Shown here: in pieces, positions 22,961 through 31,115 of the stretch | Layout: each line of letters opens with the position of its first letter | Numbering within the stretch: position 1 is the first letter of the stretch | NCBI GenBank assembly: GCA_002506085.1 | Contig: DAWV01000022.1 | Span: forward strand, 5,812 to 37,984 | From: Methanocorpusculaceae archaeon UBA425 | GTDB taxonomy: Archaea > Halobacteriota > Methanomicrobia > Methanomicrobiales > Methanocorpusculaceae | Reading direction: 5' to 3' | DNA length: 32,173 nucleotides | Notes under the pieces: generated by a model | The model's database searches: none | Seen by the model: the letters and a program-made list of their open reading frames with translations, nothing else | Told to the model about the DNA's origin: nothing | Program-made: the position numbers and the translations under genes

Positions 22961-22989
22961 GATTCATATACATGCATATATGGATACAT

Positions 22990-23086
22990 GAAGAGCAGGA
23001 GGGATAACGCCTTTATCCATATATATACCTAAATACCTATCTCTTTACGTCCGGACGTAGTTTTACCCGGTATAGAGTTTTTTTTA
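22990..23086 (+). repeat. Second 97-bp tandem unit: TATA-like box, palindrome, T tract
   Basis: Second copy, with ATATATATACC (about 23018-23028), the identical palindrome TACGTCCGGACGTA (23046-23059) and a T8 tract (about 23078-23085). Keeping the box, palindrome and T tract while the 5' part drifts suggests the 3' two thirds are the functional portion. Confidence 0.7.
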
Positions 23087-23199
23087 AATCCATATAGATA
23101 GATACATAATTGTATAGATAAAAACCGGATAAATGAACCGCCGGTTTGCGGGTGGTTTTAGTAACACATCATCCCCGGGTCCAATTGAACACTTTGCTC

Positions 23200-23208
23200 A
23201 ATATATTT
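23200..23208 (+). promoter_or_regulatory. TATA box of the membrane protein gene
   Basis: AATATATTT lies about 50 nt before the chosen TTG start at 23257. Initiation about 25 nt downstream (near 23230) would give a short leader carrying the GAGGTGA ribosome binding site. This placement argues against the in-frame ATG at 23209, which would fall inside the promoter. Confidence 0.5.
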
Positions 23209-23256
23209 ATGGCATCTCCCTGCCCACATACCACTAATAATAAAAGAGGTGAACAT

Positions 23257-24630
23257 TTGACCGAAACCGACACAAAAAACCCCTACATCATCCTCATATC
23301 CCTCATCTGCCTCCTTCCCGCACTCTACATACCATTTGGATGGTCCCCCCTCCAGGTGGCACGCCCCGAATACACCCCGACAATCTCCGTCATACTCGTT
23401 GAGCTGCTCGCCCTCCTCGTCCTCCTCATACTCCTCCTCTCCCTAATCGGATCCATACGATACCAGATACAGGAAAAACCGGAAAATGCAGCCGTCTTCA
23501 TCTTCTTTGACATAACCCTGTTCATCCTCCCCCTCGTAAGCATCCTTTACCCCTACTATGAGCCGGCGTGGTTCTACCTGGCAAAAAACATCCTGTCCCT
23601 TTTGCCCCCCATCCTCCTCCTCCTCACCCCCTGCATCGCATTACTCGTATTCAGCATTCGGGAAGCCGGCATCCGGGAACGCCGGATCTCCCTCGGATTC
23701 CTCATCTCCGGAGTTGTTCTCGTCATTTACTCCATTCTGGCCTCCATCGGCGGCAGTGACGTCGCCCCGTTCTCCAGCCCGCCCCTCTATTCACCCGTAC
23801 TCCTGAACAGCCTCTACATGATATGGGCCGCGCTCGGAATCGCCGTCATGGTGTTCTTAATCAAATCGGTGATGAATCCCGCCCGGAAAAAACAAATGAA
23901 ACGCGTCCTTTTGGCACTCGTGATCATCGGGATACTCTTCACCGCATGTTGTATGCTTTTCTCGGCTTACGAAACTGAAAAAGAGGCAAACCTCGAGACC
24001 CTGATTCTGCCGGCCGCGTTCCTGAACGAGGAAGAAAAGGTGAACCAGATGGCCGGTTCATTTCCGGCGTCCTCTGTTCTTGTACCCTATATGATTCTCG
24101 AAGGGAACTCCGGGAAATACGACATATCGGTCGCAAGAACGCTCGGTCCCGACGATCCCGTCATGATTCTGAGAATCGACTCCGCCGAATATCTCGAACT
24201 CATCACCCACGCCCCTCCGGACTGGGTCATCGTCCCGTTCAAAAATATCTATGTCAATAACGAGAACCTCTCACAAACGCTTGAGCGGCTCGTCCCGGCA
24301 TATACACCGTACACGGGAGACGAGGAACTCGCAATCAACATCCTCTTCCCGACTGAGGGCGGCGAAGCGTACTACGGGGATGTCGTGCCGCCGTCCGGGG
24401 TTGTCCGGGCGGTGATTTCGTCGAAGAATGAAATTGCCGGGGTTTTTGTCCGGTCCATGAGTTATGGTGATGAAAAAGTCACGCCCCTGGACCCATATCC
24501 CTGTGTCGTCGGGCAGTTTCCGGTAACGCCGGGAAATACCAGTATCACTGTTGTGGTCACCGATGTTTTGGGAAACACCGCGGAGAAAATGGTGAACTTT
24601 ACGATGGTGCGGGTGGTCCCGGAACCGTGA
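23257..24630 (+). CDS. Seven-segment membrane protein with C-terminal extracytoplasmic Ig-like domain, unknown function
   Basis: I choose TTG 23257 as start because GAGGTGA lies four nt upstream and a TATA box sits at 23200; ATG 23209 and TTG 23146 are alternatives. The 457-aa product has seven hydrophobic helices in residues about 8-255 (for example ISVILVELLALLVLLILLLS and SLLPPILLLLTPCIALLVFS), the last ending in TACCMLFSAYE. The remaining 200 residues are soluble; the final 90 (PSGVVRAVISSKNEIAGVFV, then PVTPGNTSITVVVTDVLGN) resemble an immunoglobulin-like or bacterial-Ig beta domain. No family is recognised. It is GC-rich and codon use differs from the cyclase-like genes downstream. It is a single-gene unit followed by a hairpin terminator. 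A sensor, transporter accessory or defence-linked membrane protein are all possible. Confidence 0.6.
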   Translation: MTETDTKNPYIILISLICLLPALYIPFGWSPLQVARPEYTPTISVILVELLALLVLLILLLSLIGSIRYQIQEKPENAAVFIFFDITLFILPLVSILYPYYEPAWFYLAKNILSLLPPILLLLTPCIALLVFSIREAGIRERRISLGFLISGVVLVIYSILASIGGSDVAPFSSPPLYSPVLLNSLYMIWAALGIAVMVFLIKSVMNPARKKQMKRVLLALVIIGILFTACCMLFSAYETEKEANLETLILPAAFLNEEEKVNQMAGSFPASSVLVPYMILEGNSGKYDISVARTLGPDDPVMILRIDSAEYLELITHAPPDWVIVPFKNIYVNNENLSQTLERLVPAYTPYTGDEELAINILFPTEGGEAYYGDVVPPSGVVRAVISSKNEIAGVFVRSMSYGDEKVTPLDPYPCVVGQFPVTPGNTSITVVVTDVLGNTAEKMVNFTMVRVVPEP

Positions 24631-24734
24631 AGCAGAGTGTCCGGAGTTTTGGCATACTGGTGTGCGATAGCATATACACGAAACAAAACCAACCGGACGT
24701 GATCTGAAAAGTCATATTTTTTCGATTCGGAAAC

Positions 24735-24764
24735 CCGTTCTCTCTGAATGAGAGCGGCTTTTTT
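24735..24764 (+). terminator. Hairpin with T tract after the membrane protein gene
   Basis: CCGTTCTCTC-TGAAT-GAGAGCGG followed by CTTTTTT forms a stem of eight pairs with a TT bulge and a T6 tract, about 105 nt past the stop at 24630. It separates the membrane protein gene from the restriction-modification operon. Confidence 0.6.
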
Positions 24765-24798
24765 GCCCGGCTTTGGGGTATTCCCGGCTATTGATGGG

Positions 24799-24825
24799 GG
24801 CGGAGACGAAGGCGGAGACGAAGGC
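24799..24825. repeat. Short tandem repeat, two copies of a 12-mer
   Basis: GGCGGAGACGAA occurs twice in a row followed by GGC. It sits in the otherwise empty 24765-24939 stretch before hsdM; the rest of that stretch holds only the presumed hsdM promoter and ribosome binding site. Confidence 0.6.
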
Positions 24826-24939
24826 ATGAGGGTATACCCCTTGTCTTGTTATTTTCGCATCCTTTATTAGAATACACGTACAAGTATTGTCATTCTCTCT
24901 CCATCTTATGGGGAAACTATATTTTTTTGGAGTGAAGCA

Positions 24940-26655
24940 ATGAGTTTAGGGTCAAATATATCTGAGAAAGCCAATCTTATCTGGGCGATTGCCGATAAAC
25001 TGACCGGGTCGTATAAGCCGCATGAATACGGTGAGGTTATCCTTCCTCTGACGGTTATCCGGCGGTTTGACTGTATTCTTGTGGATACGAAGGCTGCGGT
25101 GCTTGCAGAGTATGAAAAGCAGAAAGATCTTTCCAATCCGGATCCGATTCTTCGTAAAGTTGCCGGGTATGATTTTTACAATACGAGTAAATATACGATG
25201 AAGACCCTGCTGGATGATCCGGATAATCTCGAGGCGAATTTCCGGAATTATCTAAATGGTTTTTCGAAGAATGTGCAGGAGATTATTGAGAAGTTCCGGT
25301 TCGACGGGCATATTACGATGATGGCGGCGAAGGGGATCCTTTACAATGTGCTGAAGGAGTTTACGACGGATAAGGCGAATCTTCATCCGAATCATATTTC
25401 GAATCTGGAGATGGGGTATATTTTCGAGGAGCTGATCCGGAAGTTTTCAGAGGCGCATAATGAGGATGCAGGGCAGCATTATACGCCGCGTGAGGTGATC
25501 GAGCTGATGGTGAATATTTTGTTTGCGGATGATAGTGAGGCTTTGACTGATTCGGCGGTGACGAAGACGTTGTATGATCCGGCGTGCGGGACGGGAGGTA
25601 TGCTTTCGGTGGCGTCTGAGTATCTGCAGAAGCTGAATCCGGATCTTCAGCTTTTGTGTTTTGGTCAGGAGCTGAATGATCAGACGTTTGCGATTTGTAA
25701 GGCGGATCTGCTGATTAAGGGGGGAGATGCGGGTCTGATTATGTGCGGGAATACGCTTTCGGGGGATGGGTTTCCCGGAAAGCAGTTTGATTATATTTTG
25801 TCGAATCCGCCATTTGGGCGTGAGTGGAAGAATGAGAAGACGGAGGTGGAGCGGGAGGCGAAGAAGGGGTTTGCGGGCCGGTTCGGTCCGGGTCTTCCGG
25901 CGATCGGGGATTCGCAGCTGCTGTTTTTGCTGACGGCAGTTTCGAAGATGAAGCCTGAGGGGTCGCGGGTTGCGATTATTCATAACGGGTCTCCGCTGTT
26001 TACGGGGGATGCGGGGAGCGGTCCGTCGGAGATTCGCCGGTATGTTCTGGAGCATGATCTTTTGGATGCGATTGTTGCTTTGCCGAATGATATTTTCTAT
26101 AATACGGGGATTGCGACGTATGTCTGGGTTTTGTCGAATAAGAAGGCTGAGCACCGGAGGGGAAAGGTGCAGCTGATTAATGCGAATCAGATGTTTGAGA
26201 AGAGGAGGAAGTCGCTTGGGAGTAAGAGGAATGATATCCCAAGAAGTGCGATTGATGAGATCACGCGCCTGTACGGGGATTTCCGCGAGTCTGAGGTCTC
26301 GAAGATTTTCAGGAATGAGGAGTTCGGGTACAATAAGATTACGGTGGAGCGGCCGATTCTGGATGAGGCGGGCAAGCCGGTTTTGAAGAAGGGGATGAAG
26401 CAGGCTGATGCTTCGCTGCGGGATACGGAGAGCGTTCCCCTGGGAGAGGATGTTGATGCATATATGAGGCGGGAAGTCCTGCCGTTTGCGCCGGATGCGT
26501 GGGTGGATGGGTCGAAGACGAAGGTTGGGTATGAGATTCCGTTTACGCGGTTTTTCTATACGTATGAGGCTCCGAGATCGAGTGAGGAGATCAAAGCGGA
26601 GATTTTAGCGCTGGAGAGGGAGCTTGACGGGAGCCTCGCGGAGATCTTTCGATGA
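24940..26655 (+). CDS. hsdM: Type I restriction-modification DNA methyltransferase subunit
   Basis: This 571-aa protein has the HsdM layout: an N-terminal helical domain (LIWAIADKLTGSYKPHEYGE, 13-32), the AGQHYTPREVIELM entry to the catalytic domain (177-190), the S-adenosylmethionine motif DPACGTGG (213-220) and the N6-adenine motif NPPFG (289-293). The C-terminal helical part ends EEIKAEILALERELDGSLAE. It methylates adenine in a target set by HsdS and protects the host from the matching restriction complex. ATG 24940 has GGAGTGA upstream. Composition is GC-rich with many codons ending in G or T. The next gene starts 55 nt later, so they are likely co-transcribed. Unusually, hsdS does not follow directly: three cyclase-like genes lie between. 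Confidence 0.96.
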   Translation: MSLGSNISEKANLIWAIADKLTGSYKPHEYGEVILPLTVIRRFDCILVDTKAAVLAEYEKQKDLSNPDPILRKVAGYDFYNTSKYTMKTLLDDPDNLEANFRNYLNGFSKNVQEIIEKFRFDGHITMMAAKGILYNVLKEFTTDKANLHPNHISNLEMGYIFEELIRKFSEAHNEDAGQHYTPREVIELMVNILFADDSEALTDSAVTKTLYDPACGTGGMLSVASEYLQKLNPDLQLLCFGQELNDQTFAICKADLLIKGGDAGLIMCGNTLSGDGFPGKQFDYILSNPPFGREWKNEKTEVEREAKKGFAGRFGPGLPAIGDSQLLFLLTAVSKMKPEGSRVAIIHNGSPLFTGDAGSGPSEIRRYVLEHDLLDAIVALPNDIFYNTGIATYVWVLSNKKAEHRRGKVQLINANQMFEKRRKSLGSKRNDIPRSAIDEITRLYGDFRESEVSKIFRNEEFGYNKITVERPILDEAGKPVLKKGMKQADASLRDTESVPLGEDVDAYMRREVLPFAPDAWVDGSKTKVGYEIPFTRFFYTYEAPRSSEEIKAEILALERELDGSLAEIFR

Positions 26656-26710
26656 GTGTTCATTCCACTAATTCTATATTATGTCTCCTAAGAAGCGAGG
26701 AGCCATCTGT

Positions 26711-28177
26711 ATGAACGAAGATAACATACATTCAAAAACACATGTTGTCGCGTATCTAAAATTTCCTGAATTAGAGGCTGATCCAGATAATTCTGAGATA
26801 TTACAGAAATTGAATGGGATATATTCAGTTGTTGTTAATACTTTGAATCATCGTCGAGGATATGGAAACACATCTTTTGGTGGTCAACCATATGGAGAAG
26901 ATACCTTATCAATTCTCGTATTTTCAAACAATTTTATCATAGCTGAAGAACTGTATGGCGATGAAAGTACACAGGTTGAAATCATCAGTAGAGTTTTTGA
27001 GATTGTCTCTATTATTCAAGCAGCAGCCAAAGAAAAATATCAATGGTCATTATGGGGATATATTGGATTTAGTCAATTTTATATTTCTGAGAAAAATAAA
27101 CGGGATGAATTTGGTTTTGTTTGGGGTAATATTCTTCCAATCGTTGCTCTGAGGGAAAAAGCTCCTGAAAAATACCCTGGTGTAAGTATTGATCCTGATA
27201 TTCATTCTTTCTTAGATAAAGTGGATGTGGAACTGGGTGTCATAGCACGCTATGTGGATTTCGTTACTGAGGATAGTATATTCCTAAAATCAGATGTAGA
27301 TATATCCATCAATGAGATTGAGGGGGAGTTGCCAAAACTTGAGATGGGAAAATATATTGTTGCATATCTGGATATGCTTGGGACCGTTGAGAGAATGACA
27401 AATGATTCTGGGGATGAGTCATTAAATGCGATTTATCATCTATATCTTGAAACATTCTCTCATCAGAAAGCCTTTGAAGATACCCGAAATAAAATACCTG
27501 CCGCCTATCGAAACCCTGTGATGAAGGCGAACATGAAAGATTTAGTTGGAGATCCAGAAATAGATGCCCCAAAAATCAAAATATTGTCTGATAATATTCT
27601 TTTTGCTGTTAAAGCCTCAACGGATCAAGAAGATAACATGCAGTGTTTACTAAGATTAATTGCATTTGTTTCACATTTTCAAACATTTGCACTTCTTTAT
27701 TATGGATGGTTGCTGCGAGGAGGGGTGACCATTGGTGATTTATATATTGATGATGTCTTTGCCTGGGGACCTGCAATTGTCCGCTCTATATCTCTTGAGG
27801 AGAAAACCGCTAAAAATCCTCGTGTTATTGTGGATACCCCTGTTTCAGAGTTCTACTCTGAATTCATAAGAGATTCATGTACTAATTTGTTCCCGATTCT
27901 AATACTTATTCGTCAGGATGTTGACGATGCTTACTTTGTTAGCTATCAGGATATAATCACAGATGGTGCACAATATTCTTCAGGAGAAATACAGACTATT
28001 ACTCTCAAATATCAACAGGCTCTCATAACATTACTACGAGAATATAGAGATAATGAGTCCGTGAGAAAAAAAGTAGAATGGGCAATAAAATATCATAATC
28101 AGATTTCAAAGGAGAGGGGCTGCAAGATTAGTATATCTGCAGAGTTAATTGAGAATATTATGGGGGAAATTAGATGA
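26711..28177 (+). CDS. Double class III nucleotidyl-cyclase-like protein, N-terminal domain catalytically dead
   Basis: ATG 26711 is preceded at eight nt by GGAG; an earlier ATG at 26681 lacks one. The 488-aa product has two related domains. The C-terminal one (about 213-480) has VAYLDMLG with Asp221, an ILSDN strand-turn with Asp294, WLLRGGVTIGDLYIDD, AWGPAIV, LEEKTAKNPRVIVD, and a later RQDVDDAYFVSYQDI. This follows the order of a class III cyclase core, in which two Asp bind metal. The N-terminal one (about 11-200) has the same order but VAYLKFPE (Lys17) and VFSNNFI (Asn73) replace both Asp, so it should be inactive. A dead domain fused to an intact one recalls regulatory cyclase pairs. 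The gene is clearly AT-richer than hsdM. No conventional GGDEF or GGDD motif is present. Nucleotide product is unknown. Confidence 0.72.
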   Translation: MNEDNIHSKTHVVAYLKFPELEADPDNSEILQKLNGIYSVVVNTLNHRRGYGNTSFGGQPYGEDTLSILVFSNNFIIAEELYGDESTQVEIISRVFEIVSIIQAAAKEKYQWSLWGYIGFSQFYISEKNKRDEFGFVWGNILPIVALREKAPEKYPGVSIDPDIHSFLDKVDVELGVIARYVDFVTEDSIFLKSDVDISINEIEGELPKLEMGKYIVAYLDMLGTVERMTNDSGDESLNAIYHLYLETFSHQKAFEDTRNKIPAAYRNPVMKANMKDLVGDPEIDAPKIKILSDNILFAVKASTDQEDNMQCLLRLIAFVSHFQTFALLYYGWLLRGGVTIGDLYIDDVFAWGPAIVRSISLEEKTAKNPRVIVDTPVSEFYSEFIRDSCTNLFPILILIRQDVDDAYFVSYQDIITDGAQYSSGEIQTITLKYQQALITLLREYRDNESVRKKVEWAIKYHNQISKERGCKISISAELIENIMGEIR

Positions 28178-28962
28178 GCGAAGTGAACAATAATACAGTT
28201 GCTGAAGATATCTGGAAAACCCCGCACGTCCAGACTGACACCTACATTATTGCTTATCTGGATATGCTTGGTTCAAAAGAACGAATTGAAAATGACCCGA
28301 ATGGTGAGCACCTGAACGCAATTAACAGTCTCTATTCTGTCACATTAGAATTTATTAATTCTTGGTGTAAGGGGACAAATCTTCCAGGAGTGAAGGTAAA
28401 AATCTTCTCAGATAATATTGTTATTGCAAAAAAAATTTCAAAGGATTCTGCGAGTATTCCTGATAGTTATTGTCATGTTGCATTATTCGTCGCTCTTATT
28501 CAGATAACTGCATTTATTCATGCAAAATGGCTCATAAGAGGCTGTATTTCAATTGGAGATTTGTACATTGATGATACATTGATTTGGGGCAAAGCTCTGG
28601 TTCGTGCTCACAACCTTGAAGAAAGTATTGCGATTTATCCAAGAGTGATAATCGATCAAAAACTCCTACGTATGATGCTGATTACATCAGAAGAAGAACG
28701 TAAGAATTATTTTATAAACATAGATGTTGACGGTATGTTTTATCTAGGTTATCTTGAGATAATACGTGCCACATCTAAGGAGATTATTACTGATTCTGGA
28801 GAACAGTTAATATCGGAATATGAGAAGAAACTCCAAACTCTCAAGCCAAGCAATGAAAAAATATGGCAAAAATATTACTGGACTGCTAATTATTTCTCAA
28901 AAGTGACGAATAATCCAGATTTCCTCGAAAAGTGTCCCAATTTGAAGATACCGGAGACATAA
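28174..28962 (+). CDS. Class III nucleotidyl-cyclase-like protein 2
   Basis: This 262-aa single-domain protein is homologous to the C-terminal half of the preceding gene and to the next one. It contains IIAYLDMLGS (Asp30), KIFSDNIVIAK (Asp80), WLIRGCISIGDLYIDDTLIW (119-138), GKALVRAHNLEESIAIYPRVIID and, at the end of the domain, IDVDGMFYLGYLEII. The two Asp suit metal binding. In canonical cyclases an N...R pair follows the G-x-x-V block; here those positions appear to be V and N. It could therefore use a different nucleotide or be non-enzymatic. It overlaps the previous gene by ATGA, so the two are coupled. The 78-nt gap to the next gene is the largest in the trio. Confidence 0.72.
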   Translation: MSEVNNNTVAEDIWKTPHVQTDTYIIAYLDMLGSKERIENDPNGEHLNAINSLYSVTLEFINSWCKGTNLPGVKVKIFSDNIVIAKKISKDSASIPDSYCHVALFVALIQITAFIHAKWLIRGCISIGDLYIDDTLIWGKALVRAHNLEESIAIYPRVIIDQKLLRMMLITSEEERKNYFINIDVDGMFYLGYLEIIRATSKEIITDSGEQLISEYEKKLQTLKPSNEKIWQKYYWTANYFSKVTNNPDFLEKCPNLKIPET

Positions 28963-29040
28963 TATGAGATTTTCTATGCTTAGAGGATGTACAAAACGCA
29001 TGATAAACAAGTTTGCCCCTGGAAAGAAGGTGTTTTTGTG

Positions 29041-29835
29041 ATGACAGACAATCCGGAACCTGAATTTATGGAGGAGAAGGCGGGGATTCATACCGAACCA
29101 TATCTCGTAGCCTATCTGGATATGCTTGGATCTACTGATAAAATTCTAAAGGATACTGAGAGGGAACAATATCTCAACACTCTCAAGAGAATCTATGAAT
29201 ATGCCCTTCAAATCCCCGGTGAAATAAATCCAGGGTCGTCACTTTATCATATGAATATGAGAATATTTTCCGACAATATTATTATTGTCAATAAGTTGAT
29301 TGATGAAGACGGGGCAAAGAGAGATATGAGAACGGAGCTGGAGAATATGTGCACTGTGGTAACCCGTTTTCAGGAGCATGCTTTAGAAAACGGTTGGCTT
29401 TTACGCGGAGCTATGACCAAAGGTCAGCTTTATTTTGACGATATGCTGGTGTGGGGGAAAGCTCTGGTCAAAGCTCACTGGATGGAAGAAAACATTGCTA
29501 TTTATCCCAGAATTATTATTGATGATGAGCTTGTTAAGAGTATTCAGAGTGTCTATTCTTCCCAAAAGGAGGCCAAGATTATAGCAATCAAGCAGGACGC
29601 GGACGGATGTTATTTCCTGGATTATCTCGATTCCATGATATGCTTCAAGTTTCAATGCGATGATGAAAAATATGCTGAACGTTTCAGAAAAATGTTCAGT
29701 GAACCTGTCAAAGATGAGTCTGTCCGACAAAAACGTCTTTGGCATGTTCGTTATCATAATTCAGTCTGTATTGAACAGTCAAAACAGGAGTATTGTATTG
29801 ATGAAACTATTGTTCCGCGGGTCGTGAGTGAATGA
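29041..29835 (+). CDS. Class III nucleotidyl-cyclase-like protein 3, coupled to hsdS
   Basis: I choose ATG 29041, which has GAAGGTG eight nt upstream and gives an N terminus of the same length as protein 2; ATG 28987 has a ribosome site too close to be useful. The 264-aa protein has LVAYLDMLGS (Asp27), RIFSDNIIIVN (Asp78), WLLRGAMTKGQLYFDDMLVW, GKALVKAHWMEENIAIYPRI and KQDADGCYFLDYLDSM. Both putative metal Asp are present, and the canonical transition-state Asn and Arg positions are V and W. The stop overlaps the ATG of hsdS (ATGA), so translation of the specificity subunit depends on this gene. Its composition is AT-rich like the two before it. Activity and product are not known. Confidence 0.72.
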   Translation: MTDNPEPEFMEEKAGIHTEPYLVAYLDMLGSTDKILKDTEREQYLNTLKRIYEYALQIPGEINPGSSLYHMNMRIFSDNIIIVNKLIDEDGAKRDMRTELENMCTVVTRFQEHALENGWLLRGAMTKGQLYFDDMLVWGKALVKAHWMEENIAIYPRIIIDDELVKSIQSVYSSQKEAKIIAIKQDADGCYFLDYLDSMICFKFQCDDEKYAERFRKMFSEPVKDESVRQKRLWHVRYHNSVCIEQSKQEYCIDETIVPRVVSE

Positions 29836-31115
29836 AAGATTCAGGAGTAGAATGGGTCGGAGAGATACCGGAGGGATGGGATGTTGTAAAAATAAAATAT
29901 GTTAGTTCTCTATATGGCCGTATAGGGTGGCAGGGTTTAACATCAAATGAGTATCAAGAATCGGGTCCATATTTAATAACTGGCACGGATTTTACTAATG
30001 GTCATATCAATTGGGATACTTGCGTTCATATAACTCTCAAAAGGTATGAAGAAGCAACACAGATTCAAATAAAAAATGATGATCTTTTAATTACAAAAGA
30101 CGGAACAATTGGAAAAGTTGCAATTGTTGACGAACTTGATGAGAAAGCCTCATTAAACAGCGGTGTTCTATTGATAAGGCCAATTAATTCCAGACTATAT
30201 GCAGTAAAATTCTGTTATTATATTTTATTGTCTGATATTTTTTGGAAATGGTATGAAAGTAATCAGACCGGAAACAGTACTATCAAGCATCTCTATCAGG
30301 AAAAATTCAAAGAGTTTAGCTATCCTCTCCCCCCCTTCCCAGTTCAATACGCCATATCATCCCATCTCGACACAAAATGCTCCCTGATCGAATCCACCAT
30401 CGAAAAAGAACGCGAGGTCATCGGGAAGCTGAAGGAATACCGGCAGGCGGTCATCACCGAAGCGGTAACCAAAGGGATCCGTGCGGGCGTTCCCATGAAG
30501 GACAGCGGGGTCGAGTGGATCGGGGAGGTCCCAATAACATGTTCGATACTAAAATTTAGTAGAGTTGCCTCTGTGTGTGCAAATCTAGTCGCTCCAAATG
30601 AATATTTGCAGTATAAACATGTCGCTCCAAATAACATTGAGAAAAATACCGGTTTATTGTTAAATTGTCAGACAGTTGAGGAAGATGGGGTTGAGAGTGA
30701 CAACCATCTATTTTATTCTGGGCAGATTCTCTATTCAAAAGTTCGACCAAAACTCAATAAAGTAATAATTGCTCCTTTTGATGGATTATGTAGTGCAGAT
30801 ATGTATCCTATAACTACGCAAATTCTGACGAAGTATTTATGGTATTATATGATCTCAAATGTGTTCACTGAACAAATTCAAGTTAGTGAAAACAGGGTAA
30901 AAATGCCTAAAATAAATAAGGAAGAATTAGCTGAAATATTAATTATCGTTCCATCAGATACGGAACAGCAGGAAATCGCTGATTACCTAGACGCAAAATG
31001 CTCTGCTATCGACGCGACGATCAAAAAACGGGAGCTGGCAATCGAAAAGCTGACCGCGTATAAACAGAGCCTCATCTACGAGTGCGTCACCGGAAAGAGG
31101 GAGGTTTTAGCGTGA
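29832..31115 (+). CDS. hsdS: Type I restriction-modification specificity subunit
   Basis: This 427-aa protein has two target-recognition domains and two helical spacers. Repeat unit 1 begins MKDSGVEWVGEIPEGW and repeat unit 2 MKDSGVEWIGEVPITC (about residue 222). The spacers match as DTKCSLIESTIEKEREVIGK (about 180) and DAKCSAIDATIKKRELAIEK (about 389). HsdS chooses the two half-sites of the DNA target for HsdM. The recognition domains (about 29875-30320 and 30541-30960) are AT-rich, whereas the spacers (30321-30540 and 30961-31100) are GC-rich, so the gene is a mosaic. The start overlaps the cyclase-like gene by ATGA and the stop overlaps the HEPN-like gene by GTGA. No frameshift is seen. 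Confidence 0.95.
   Translation: MKDSGVEWVGEIPEGWDVVKIKYVSSLYGRIGWQGLTSNEYQESGPYLITGTDFTNGHINWDTCVHITLKRYEEATQIQIKNDDLLITKDGTIGKVAIVDELDEKASLNSGVLLIRPINSRLYAVKFCYYILLSDIFWKWYESNQTGNSTIKHLYQEKFKEFSYPLPPFPVQYAISSHLDTKCSLIESTIEKEREVIGKLKEYRQAVITEAVTKGIRAGVPMKDSGVEWIGEVPITCSILKFSRVASVCANLVAPNEYLQYKHVAPNNIEKNTGLLLNCQTVEEDGVESDNHLFYSGQILYSKVRPKLNKVIIAPFDGLCSADMYPITTQILTKYLWYYMISNVFTEQIQVSENRVKMPKINKEELAEILIIVPSDTEQQEIADYLDAKCSAIDATIKKRELAIEKLTAYKQSLIYECVTGKREVLA

Noticed and set aside
22864..23086. CRISPR array
   Set aside because: Only two copies, 97 bp long with a 126-nt period and a T tract in each; repeat and spacer sizes do not fit CRISPR and no cas gene is nearby.
25447..26154. 235-codon minus-strand frame rich in Arg and Ile
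   Set aside because: It is an antisense shadow of hsdM caused by that gene's codon bias.
26711..29835. GGDEF, minimal CRISPR polymerase or Cas10-type palm domain
   Set aside because: There is no GGDEF or GGDD motif; the Asp pair, the LRGG-x-x-x-G strand and the W-G-x-A-[LI]-V segment follow the class III cyclase order instead.
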